Shown here in pieces: positions 11,687 through 21,847 of a stretch of 64,000 nt of DNA (positions are counted from its first letter, which is position 1; each line of letters opens with the position of its first letter). The notes beneath the pieces were generated by a model, which worked only from the letters and a program-made list of their open reading frames with translations, was not told where the DNA came from and did no database searches. The stretch is from Chenopodium formosanum (lineage: Eukaryota; Streptophyta; Magnoliopsida; Caryophyllales; Amaranthaceae), in contig CM044857.1 in the NCBI GenBank assembly GCA_024500155.1, forward strand, positions 47,201,001-47,265,000, written 5' to 3'. Made by a program: the position numbers and the translations under genes.

Positions 11687-12455
11687 TGTAGGAGATTATA
11701 GGTACTAAATGCGGAATTAACATGAATCATATTCATATAGCACCAAACCAAGGATCTCATGCATAACACATAAAGAAGTAAGAATTATACCTTTGAAGCG
11801 TGATTCCACGGCGATCGAGCAAGAACAATGGGGAGATAAAGAACCTCAAATGCGATTCCTCTACTTGGTCCACGGGCACAGATTAAGACCTCCACTAATG
11901 CTAGTTAGTCGCGAAAGAACACTTCTATCGACCTTCTACGGAGATGGACGAACGATCAACCAGGCAAGAACCACCGCCCAACACCACGAGGGCCACTAGG
12001 GGTGGCCGGCCGTGGATGAGAGGGGAGGAGAGGCGTGCGTGTGTGAGAGGGAGGATGAGGGCCTTTGGATGATGGTTGCTTGATTCACAATTCACTGTAT
12101 TGTTAATTGTGACATCTATCTTCAACCCTAGGCAAGGCTATTATTTATAGATCATATCTCTAAATAATAGCCCAAGTCCAAATCCAAGCCCACTTCCTAA
12201 TCCTACTCAAACTATGACTAATTGATTGCTCATGAGGCCCATTAATGGGCCTCTAACTTGCTTAACCCAATACCCTTGTGTGTGACCAATATAGGATCCA
12301 TTCTAAAGGGCTTTGGGCTATTTGACTAGCCCAAAGATCATCTCTCATAGTCTAGCAACAGAGGATGACGCCCCAATAGAATGAACTTATTATCTCCATA
12401 ATAGTGATCCTTGATATATCTAGTAATTGCACTTATCGAAGACACAATTCCTTCA
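11687..12455 (-). repeat. LTR of the truncated Copia-type copy
   Basis: About 769 bp, clearly homologous to the 794-bp LTRs at 13212-14005 and 20695-21488 but with many substitutions and small indels. It is followed on the minus strand by TGGTATCAG, the usual tRNA-iMet primer site of Copia elements. Confidence 0.85.
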
Positions 12456-13028
12456 GTGTCCCTCATAGGACGTTATGAATCTTGCCGGATCCCCTCTTCC
12501 ATCATACCTACAAGTCGGCATTTTCACCCTTTCCATTGGCTGATCCAAGATGTGCCGGGCAAATGGAGATGCCCTTAACTGCACCACTGTGCGCACTGCT
12601 TGACCCTCTACTTGTGAACTTCTCTGCTGCTGAGTTCCGGTACTCACAACGTGACTTGAGGATTGCTCAACCCGCCGTGATGTTGTATGCGATCTTACCG
12701 GCGACTCATGTCGGGGTCTCCTCGACGAGTTCTCCAACTGATTGTGTTGTTCCTCCTGGTGACGGTGCGATGTTCCTCTATCGGCCTGGGCGGCTTCTCT
12801 TTCAGCCCGTGCCGCCTCAGCCTCCTTTCTCTTCCTACTCATTGCACTCATCACCCTTACGGCTGTTTCCAACTCATCTGGAGTGAATGCCGCCATAGGA
12901 TCCTCTGCCTCCCCTCCTCCTGCAGGGGGAGTTATCGGCACATGAAATTGATTACCCTCTAGGGTATGGGTTTCATCTACTATTTCCACCTGGGGTTGTT
13001 CTACTGGTATTCCATTGTTTCCGGCCAT
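12456..13028 (-). CDS. Gypsy gag, N-terminal part
   Basis: Starts MAGNNG at 13028 and runs through a charged coiled-coil-like stretch (SRKRKEAEAARAEREAAQ) to MPTCRYDGRGDPARFITSYEGH. There the Copia-type insertion breaks the frame; a TGA follows at once inside the inserted LTR. The same protein continues at 10795. The gag coats the element's RNA particle. No other break is seen in this part. Confidence 0.85.
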
Positions 13029-13112
13029 GGTTATCGTTGTTATATGAATGTTTTTGTGTGAGGTTCTTAGGCGATAGAAGTGATCAACTGTCCCCTCCTT
13101 CTAGCGCCAAAT

Positions 13113-13211
13113 TGTTTCAGTCTGATCCTGACTTCCCCAAGAATTCGGACCTGAGATCCTGATACTCCTATCGGCAAGCTGAGAACCTACACAATGAGAA
13201 GAAGTTAGCTA
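13113..13211 (-). repeat. 5' LTR of the Gypsy, left fragment
   Basis: 99 bp identical by eye to 6962-7060 of the other LTR. It ends with AGCTA, the target-site duplication of the Copia-type insertion, and continues at 21494. Confidence 0.9.
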
Positions 13212-14005
13212 TGAAGGAATTGTGTCTTCGATAAGTGCAATTACTAGATATATCAAGGATCACTATTATGGAGATAATAAGTTCATTCTATTGGGGCGTC
13301 ATCCTCTGTTGCTAGACTATGAGAGATGATCTTTGGGCTAGTCAAATAGCCCAAAGCCCTTTAGAATGGATCCTATGTTGGTCACACACAAGGGTATTGG
13401 GTTAAGCAAGTTAGAGGCCCATTTATGGGCCTCATGAGCAATCAATTAGTCATAAGCATGAGTGGGCTAAGTATAGTTTGAGTAGGAATAGGAAGTGGGC
13501 TTGGATTTGGACTTGGGCTGTTATTTAGAGATGTGATCTATAAATAATAGCCTTGCCTAGGGTTGGTATGATAAGTCACAATTGACAATACAGTGAATTG
13601 TGAATCAAGCAACCACCATCCAAAGGCCCTCATCCTCCCTCTCTCACACGCACGCCTCTCACCTCACCTCTCACCCACGCCCGGCCACCCCTAGTGGTCA
13701 CGTGGTGTTGCGCGGTGGTTCTTGCCTAGTTGATCGTTTGTCCATCTCCGTAGAAGGTCGATAGAAGTGTTCTCTCGCGACTAACTAGCATTAGTGGAGG
13801 TCTTAACTTGTGCCCGTGGACTGAATAGAGGAATCACGCTTGGGGTTCTTTATCTCCCTTTGTTCTTGCTCGATCGCACGTGGAATCACGCTTCAAAGGT
13901 ACGATTATTTGTGCTTTATGTGTTATGCATTAGATCCTTGGATTAGGTACTGTATGAATATGATTCATGTTTATTTCCGCTGCGTAGTACCTATAAATCC
14001 CTACA
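13212..14005 (+). repeat. 5' LTR of the Copia-type element
   Basis: 794 bp from TGAAGGAATT to ATCCCTACA, with a TATA box TATAAATA at 13539-13546. It is virtually identical to the 3' LTR. Confidence 0.92.
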
Positions 14006-14006
14006 G

Positions 14007-14015
14007 TGGTATCAG
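14007..14015 (+). other. Primer-binding site (tRNA-iMet type)
   Basis: TGGTATCAG lies one base after the 5' LTR, the standard position. It matches the first bases of the common plant Copia primer site TGGTATCAGAGC. The match ends after nine bases (GTTAGCC follows), so the pairing is short. Confidence 0.75.
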
Positions 14016-14520
14016 TTAGCCTATTGCATTTACGCATATTGCCAATAATTCTTTGATAATCCACAATTTTAATTCAATTAGGAGGGAGAATATTTAATTA
14101 TGGGTCAATTATTATATTAAATGTGATTTAACTCTTGGAATTGATTAAATGTGATTTAATAATGCTCAAAATAGCCATGATGTGATCCGATTTTTGCCCT
14201 ATTATGCTCGAATATTTTTCGAACCCTAACCCTATTTTTCGAAAATTTTGAAACCATAAACCCGAATTTGTGAAATTTGTGTTTTAATTTTGATTTATTT
14301 CGATGGTAATATGTCTAAGGAATTTAATCTATTTGATTACATGTTAAAATTATGAATTTTTCATGATCAAATTATTTAATTTAAGTGCTAAATTAAATTG
14401 GGGATTAATTTCATCAAGAACCCTAATTTCAAAATTGAATATGATTTAATTTTGGGATTAAAAGGACCACATTAAGTTAATTTAATTTTAACAAAATGTT
14501 TTGTTTTAATTAAAATCACA

Positions 14521-14795
14521 AAAAAAAAAAAAAAATTTAGCAGCGGCAACCGCGGCTGGGTGGCGCAGCCACGGCGGCTGCCGCTGCAGGTGGTCCGGAG
14601 GGATGGGTGGGGCGGGGCAGCAGGTCGGGTCAGCAAAGGTGGCAGCAGCAGCACCGTGCAAGGGTTGCGCGGCACCGCTGCTGCTGTTGTGCACCGCTGC
14701 AGTGCAGCGTACACTTCACGGTGTACGGCCACCGTGGCCGGCTTCGGCTGGCCACACCACGGTGGCTGGTGCACGGTTTTCAAAAAAAAAAAAAA
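14521..14795 (+). repeat. GC-rich hairpin island between A tracts (copy B)
   Basis: A GC-rich block between A runs at 14520-14535 and about 14782-14796, in AT-rich leader DNA. It has a hairpin with arms GCCACCGTGG (14728-14737) and CCACGGTGGC (14757-14766), and a second self-complementary stretch (GCAGCGGCAACCGCGG with CCGCTGC) at about 14540-14587. It corresponds to the island of the truncated copy at 10901-11166. The rest of the block differs much more than the hairpin does. Confidence 0.7.
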
Positions 14796-14796
14796 A

Positions 14797-17700
14797 ACAG
14801 TTTTTGAAAAATTATTTCAGGATAATTACGAATTATTTTGAGATAAAATTGGTTTTATTTGGATAAAATCTTTTATTTTAGGATAAAATCAAATATTCAA
14901 AAGTTGTTATATTTGATATTATCCATATTTAAGTTGTTAAATTGATAATTATCCTCAATTAAAGTAGTTAATTATGGATAAGATTTGTTAGGATATTCTG
15001 AGCATATTCCAAAAGGATAATAATTGATTTAAATAATGTGATTATCCCATAATTATTTTTGGATATAATTGATTTAAAATATGTGATTGGCAAGTAATTA
15101 GGATAGAATTCCTATATAAGTTAGGATAATCATGGAAAATAAATATGATTTATATTCCATAATTTCAAATAAGATTTGATTCTATCTCATACCTAAATTA
15201 AAATATATGATATTTTATAATTGGTCATGATTAATATATGATATTTTCTAATTACGGTAATTAATTAAAATATGAGATATTTATAGCCATGCACCTTTAT
15301 TATGAACATTCGATGTTGTAGTTTAGGAAAGCATGATGAGTGATTTATTATATGGCACTTTATAATATATGATATTGTTTTTTGCTATATATAGACTAGT
15401 ATGGCCCATAGATTCTAAAATACGATCTGCGCATCGTGAAGTATTTTGTAATCTAAATACGGTCTGCGTACCGTTGAGTATTTTTGTAATTTATTTTATT
15501 TTATTAGTAGTAGAATAGAATAAAATTACAGGTTGCAGTTGATCCAAAAGCCAATGAAGTAAAGGCCCAATGGAGCAAGATGGATGAGATCCATGAAGGT
15601 TCAAGTGGGAGCATTTTACTTTATTAGTTTTCTTAGGATTAAGGGGCCATACTATGTCATGTTTTATTGCATTAGTAGATTATGCATGTTTAGGTTTATT
15701 TATGTTGCTTGATGATGCGTTAGAGTTCACTATAAAATCACAACATAATAAATCTAGATCCCAGAAATATTGATGCAGCTTTTCCAATTAAAAACCCGAC
15801 GAAAACCTTGATCGTTTGTGATGGGTCGGCCCTCAGCAGAGCATCATAATATATCTTGGGGAAGTGGGGGTAGGACCGCATATCTACACTTTTAATTGGT
15901 TATATTCAACAGGGTTACCTAAAGCGTTTAGAACCTTGAAGCTAAGAGTAATAATTAAACATGTGATGGATTAATTATTCAACCAAGAATTACAAAGAGT
16001 TGTAATCAGTAAAGAGTTTACTCACCTTGAAAATGTAATGGTTGATTGCAGGGCCTCACTCTGGTTAATTATTGCACAAATAAAGGATCTTGGAATCATT
16101 TTATTCGATAGGGGTCAATATAAAATTGGATAAAATGCTTTAAAGTTACCAATAAATTCTAAAATTACTTATGGTACTTTAAATTTAATAAACATAATTG
16201 AATTTTGCGTTTACTTATTAGTAACATGTCGTTCTAATTTTATTATTATATATAATCTCCTCGATTGAAAATAAAGTTGAGAATCGTTCTCAAAAGTTTG
16301 AAAGATAATCCATAAACCTATATTCCAATTTTGCTAAGATTGTTCTAAAAGGCAAGTTTTAGAAATTCATGTCACATGTCTAAGGTTGGTTTTATTCAAA
16401 ATATTTGAGTAAAATACCAACACATCTTCATTTTGAAAAATGTTTCAAGGGACATAATGAGATGAGAGGTACAAATCCTCCAAAAGACAATTATAGAAAT
16501 CTAATAAAATCTCTTATCTTCAATATGATTGAATATGAGAAAATGATTGGAAATCTCTATGATCAAAAGTTGATCAAATGACAGTATTCTTCATCTACTT
16601 TATATAGAGTTTAATACTTGATTAAACTCAAATATAAATAATGATAGAATAGACTTAGCAAAATTATGAAAAATGCTTAAAGTAGTTGAGCAAGGTATCA
16701 TTTTGAACCTAAGAGAAATGTTCTAAGTGGCTCAAATGGAAGGGTTTAGAAATATATGAGGATTGCATTAAGAAGTTATAGGCCAAGAAATGCAAACAAG
16801 TTGCTACTTCTCAAACCTAAAACTACTTACATGCTAAAAGTTGTTGTGAACAACAAATGTTTCAAATTAAATGGATCAATTCCAATTGATTAGATACTAC
16901 CTCATATAGTTGGAAGGTAAAAGAATGGAAATGTTCCAATTTAAGAATTATATTATAGAAATTGATTTAGCATATTGCTACTTCTTGGACATATGATGTC
17001 TTGTTTAGATCATTCATTGCACAATGTGATTGAACTAAAGGAAGAGGTTATTGCTAAAGGAGAAATAAATTTACAAGTTTAGAAGCAAATGTTGCTACTT
17101 CACAAGTAGAATCTACAAGTTTGGAAGCAAAAGTTGCAACTTTACAAGTAGAACTAGTATTTCACCACTAATAATTGGTTAGAATTAAATAAATGTTATT
17201 TATTCTTGTCAATATCAAAACACCATTCAATGTTAGTAATGACTAAACATCGAAGATTCAAAACGTGGAATAAATGTTATTCTATGCTTCATTGAGTCAT
17301 AATGTGTTTTGAATTGCTAAATAGGTTTAAAGTTCTATATGATAGAAATAGTTAAACCATTTCTATATATATAAGTTGTCTCTAACATGTCAATTAATTC
17401 GAATGAGAATGAAAATTGCATGCGGAAGATCCAAAGGGATGGACTTTTCAATATCATTAGATTATGAATCTATTGATATATGTAATTATCATTCTAATTT
17501 GAAATTTTGACTAAGTCACCATTTAGAGAAATGATGATGAGAACTCAAGGTCGAATACATATCGATGTAAGAAGACCAAAGGTTCAAGGCTAGAGACGGA
17601 CAGTGAAACTTCATTTGTGATATGATCACTTGTGCTTAGTTGAAACACAAGAGTGAAGATTTTGATAAGTTCAAAAATGTTCAGTATGAAGTTCAATATC

Positions 17701-20680
17701 AACTTGACAAGAAAATGATTACATTACAATATGATTGTAATTGTGAAAATTTAAGTCAAGACATGTACTTGGCAACACATTCAAAGTATTGCGATATGAT
17801 CGTAATAATGAGAATTTAAGCCAAGACCTTGATAAACATCCAAGAGTTGTGAAATCGTTTTACAACAAACTCCGAAAGAAAACCTTGTGAAGTGTTTATG
17901 AAGGGAGCTATCAACCTATATGAGATATATTTTGATAATGGATGTAAATTACCTATCTTCCAACCATTGTTCAAGGGATATACTTTTAAGATAAGCTACA
18001 AAACTAAACTAAAATTACATAGGTCAAATCAGAATGTAGCAAAGGCTTCATATGTGATATGGATAAGAGAAGTTCTTATATAGTCTTTCTACAAAGTAAG
18101 GAATAAAAGTTGTATTAAAACGTTTAAAGCACACTCGATTCCTATATACAGCAAGGGGTACTACTATACAAACCATACTTAGCACAAAATGTTTGTTGCT
18201 CAAGTAGGTGCCCTTATGGAAATTGTTCCAAAAGGTCAAGTGGGAGTAGTGTAAATCTCAAAAGAGTTTGAGAAAAGCAACAAACAAACGTGGTTCAAAC
18301 CATGATTGGTTCACCCTATGCTAAATATGCCTCCTCAAAAGGCAAGTGGGAGTATAAGAATCTTGAAAAGTTCGAGAGCCTTGAAAGAGTTCAAGAAAAG
18401 TGATTTCGAAATTCTTAAAGAAATTCGAGAAGCAATCGAATAACAGCAACAATATGAGCATGATTCACCTCATGATACAAATGACAACGCGTGGTCTCAT
18501 TAAGTATAATGGGATTAATAACCATGTGTCGAAGGTAGTACATTCCAAGTGCACATCCTCTATTGTCATTTCTCATTGAAAACTAAACAAAGTTGTTGTA
18601 TGAGTTTCAATTGTTGCATAAAAACCCACAATGATGACTAGCATATGTAAAACTTAGCCAAAGAAATATGATTTCATATTGACTAAGAGTTCTAAAATAT
18701 TTATTTTGGAACATTATGATTATGCAAGTAATAAAGATGATTTGACAAGTTATAACTCCAAGTGTTTTAAAATCATGAAATCTGAAATAGATTCTAAGTC
18801 TGTAAGCAAGCGTATGACACTTGAATAATTTGCCTAAGTTGGGTGAAACCCATATAAGCAGAGCAGACAAGAAAGAAAAACGTTTTCTAACTAAAGCAAA
18901 GACTTGTTATAGGATTCAACTAAATCATAGTATGACTATGATTACGATGAAACCTTTACATGTTGCAAAGATCTATTAAAGATACTTTAGTGATTTCTAC
19001 CTTATGAGATTTGGTAGATGGATTTCAAAACACCTTCTTGAAATTGTTCATGAAATAAGATTTGTATATGATACAATCAAAAGTTTAGAGATCCAATAAT
19101 CATAGGGATGCCTAAAAGATCAATATTAGATTGAAGTTAGCATCATGGAGTTAATGTTCTTAATTTTATGAGTTAGTCAAATCGTTTGATGTTCTCGTAA
19201 AATGAAGGAAAATGTCTTGAGTGTACAAGATGTTTAGTGGGAGCTATGAAACCTTCTTGGTCTAGTACAGAATGCAATTATTGAAGGATCAAGTAATGGC
19301 TAATGCATTTTGTATGAAAACCTTGAAGAAGAAAAGGATGAGTACATTTGGGATTCAAGATCTATATAGATGGGTCTCGAAGGATGTTTGAGTTTTTGTT
19401 AAGAAGCTTATATTGATAAGATTCTTATAGGGCTCAACATTATATTGAAAGGAGTTTTAATCCCATGTAACATGGCACATTGCTTAATGATTCAATACTT
19501 TAAGAAAGATTGATGAAATTAAGACTTTGAGTGATGATCCTTATGCAATTTGCAAAGGACGCATCATGCATGTCATGGACTATACTTATCCATTTGATTC
19601 ACGTGTTTTAAAGAACAAGTGATGATAGATTTCAATCGAAATCCAATGTAACGTTGGAATACAAATTAGAAATTCCAAAGTTCCTTGCGAAAGGGCAAAG
19701 GAAAATTCTTAGTGTATGGAGATGAAAATGATTATAAAATTTAGAAATTGCAAAGTTCATGTTTATGAGAATGTCTCATGAACTCTACTTTCTAAACCCC
19801 TTCCATGACCAAGGTATGAGAGTCATACTAAGGTTTTTGGATTGAAGCAAGTTATGTAATTTTTTTTAGTTGTGTATGCTTTGAGAAAGCATATTACAAA
19901 AGTAAATACATTAGCTTGCAGAATTATGTTTATCAATTGAAACAAAGTTTCAATCTTATTTAATTGTGGTTTCAAAATTAAATGAAATGTCCAAAAATAA
20001 TTGTGGATTGATGGGCTCATCAGGTTGTGCATTCGATGCAGACCTGGTGTATGAAACCCCACAGGTGAACAGATCCATATATTATTTAAGTTCCTAGTTC
20101 GAAATCATTAAAGTGGACATAAATGATTTCAATGAATGGACTAGCATGTAAGATTGATTGGATAGCTCGGTTTCATGGGCTATAGGAGCATAGTGATAAG
20201 GCTCGGTCAATCACATGGATATGCATGAATGATGCAGGATCGAACTATAGACCAAACTTTGAAGTTCAAGTATAAGACTTCCGGATATATTAGTGGATTC
20301 CTTTGACATGAGTGGAACATTGATTCCATTCAATGGATGATGTAACTGTGGTACATTCAAACGTCTGCCCGTAACTGGAGATTATAAAGGGTGTTTCCTG
20401 GTTATTTCAGAAATTGAGTGGGAGCTTTGGTTGCCACAAGATTGGATAGAGTCTACCTATTAAATTAGGAATGTGTCATGTTTTGGCCTCTTGAAGAGGG
20501 AGAATTCAGAAAATGCATGGCCGTGCTCAAATGTGTTACATAGTAAACATTTGTTTTGTAATTCTAACTCAGATTTCAAGAAACGATTTGTGGATTAATA
20601 TGGATTAGCATGAGATGCAATCATATTATCAAATCGACACAAAGCGACTTAAGGAATTTGAATATTGCGCACTTGTCTCA
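14797..20680 (+). other. Interior of the Copia-type element, degenerate
   Basis: Nearly 5.9 kb of AT-rich DNA with stops in all frames. A short repetitive stretch at about 17070-17155 could encode LEAKVATLQVE-like heptads and may be a coding relic. AAGTGGGAG, the core of the polypurine tract, recurs at about 15606, 18237, 18343 and 20684, and AGTGGGAGCT at about 19229 and 20410. No enzyme domain is recognised. Confidence 0.6.
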
Positions 20681-20694
20681 GACAAGTGGGAGAT

Positions 20695-21488
20695 TGAAGG
20701 AATTGTGTCTTCGATAAGTGCAATTACTAGATATATCAAGGATCACTATTATGGAGATAATAAGTTCATTCTATTGGGGCGTCATCCTCTGTTGCTAGAC
20801 TATGAGAGATGATCTTTGGGCTAGTCAAATAGCCCAAAGCCCTTTAGAATGGATCCTATGTTGGTCACACACAAGGGTATTGGGTTAAGCAAGTTAGAGG
20901 CCCATTTATGGGCCTCATGAGCAATCAATTAGTCATAAGCATGAGTGGGCTAAGTATAGTTTGAGTAGGAATAGGAAGTGGGCTTGGATTTGGACTTGGG
21001 CTGTTATTTAGAGATGTGATCTATAAATAATAGCCTTGCCTAGGGTTGGTATGATAAGTCACAATTGACAATACAGTGAATTGTGAATCAAGCAACCACC
21101 ATCCAAAGGCCCTCATCCTCCCTCTCTCACACGCACGCCTCTCACCTCACCTCTCACCCACGCCCGGCCACCCCTAGTGGTCACGTGGTGTTGCGCGGTG
21201 GTTCTTGCCTAGTTGATCGTTTGTCCATCTCCGTAGAAGGTCGATAGAAGTGTTCTCTCGCGACTAACTAGCATTAGTGGAGGTCTTAACTTGTGCCCGT
21301 GGACTGAATAGAGGAATCACGCTTGGGGTTCTTTATCTCCCTTTGTTCTTGCTCGATCGCACGTGGAATCACGCTTCAAAGGTACGATTATTTGTGCTTT
21401 ATGTGTTATACATTAGATCCTTGGATTAGGTACTGTATGAATATGATTCATGTTTATTTCCGCTGCGTAGTACCTATAAATCCCTACA
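20695..21488 (+). repeat. 3' LTR of the Copia-type element
   Basis: 794 bp, with the matching TATA box at about 21022-21029. One difference from the 5' LTR was seen (near 21411). Confidence 0.92.
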
Positions 21489-21493
21489 AGCTA

Positions 21494-21826
21494 ACCCCGG
21501 GGTGATCCGGGGATAGCCACTCCGATGATAAAGTCAGAAAGTGTATAAGAGAAGAAGGTAAGTAAGAGAGAGAAAGTAAAGAGAGTGTCATTCATATCCC
21601 CATTAATGAGGTCTTACCTACTATTTATAATGATCTACCTTGACAGGTGGCTTTCATCCATGCAGAGCCTTCTACGCCAAGTGTCGAGCTTCTGTTGCCA
21701 CGTGCCGAATTCCGACAGGCCGACATGTCTTCTTTTTGGGACATATCGGCATCCTCTCATAACTGTTTAGAGCCTGGTCACGCGCTTTCACAAGATATCG
21801 GTCATGCTCAGATATCATCCCATACA
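21494..21826 (-). repeat. 5' LTR of the Gypsy, right fragment
   Basis: Continues the LTR interrupted at 13211 (ACCCCGGGGTGATCC follows the duplicated AGCT A). It carries the minus-strand TATAAATAG at 21621-21629 and ends CCCATACA before the duplicated ATATC. Confidence 0.9.
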
Positions 21827-21847
21827 ATATCTATTGAATATACTTGA

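Larger units (their letters stand above)
10801..12455 (-). mobile_element. Copia-type element with a single LTR, inserted in Gypsy gag
   Basis: It lies inside the gag codons for ...YEGH|MMLY; removing it and one GTGTC restores that reading exactly. GTGTC flanks both sides (10796-10800 and 12456-12460). On the minus strand it begins with an LTR (TGAAGGAATTGTG...CTCCTACA, 11687-12455). A primer-binding site TGGTATCAG follows (11677-11685), then about 890 bp of leader DNA ending at 10801. There is no 3' LTR. Sequence and layout match the start of the full copy at 13212-21488, but it is more diverged. The lost 3' end together with a proper target-site duplication is unusual. Confidence 0.85.
13212..21488 (+). 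mobile_element. Young full-length Copia-type element without intact ORFs
   Basis: 8277 bp with 794-bp LTRs at 13212-14005 and 20695-21488, TG...CA ends and AGCTA duplicated at 13207-13211 and 21489-21493. The interrupted Gypsy LTR is restored exactly when it is removed. A primer site TGGTATCAG follows the 5' LTR (14007-14015) and a polypurine ACAAGTGGGAGAT precedes the 3' LTR. By eye the LTRs differ at one base (G at about 13920, A at the matching place near 21411), so the insertion is very recent. Yet the 6.7-kb interior has no ORF above about 105 codons and no recognisable protease, integrase or RT motif. It therefore looks like a non-autonomous, LARD-like derivative moved by proteins supplied in trans. 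Assignment to Copia rests on the primer site and the 5-bp duplication, not on protein. Confidence 0.88.
6962..21826 (-). mobile_element. Gypsy (Tat-type) LTR retrotransposon with two nested insertions
   Basis: It lies in an F-box pseudogene. ATATC is duplicated at 6957-6961 and 21827-21831, the 5-bp hallmark of integrase. Both LTRs have TG/CA ends. The 3' LTR is 6962-7403. The 5' LTR is 13113-13211 plus 21494-21826, split by a Copia-type element. Beside the 5' LTR, on the minus strand, is a primer-binding-like TTTGGCGCTAGAAGG. Beside the 3' LTR is a purine-rich tract containing TTGGGGGA. Without the two insertions it is about 4.9 kb. gag, protease, RT and part of RNase H are open, but integrase is missing, so the copy is non-autonomous. 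By eye the LTRs differ by one 10-bp indel and about two substitutions, indicating a fairly recent insertion. Confidence 0.93.

Noticed and set aside
14472..14866. Overlapping open frames in the second GC-rich island
   Set aside because: Same reason; protein sequences are not conserved between the two copies although the hairpin is.
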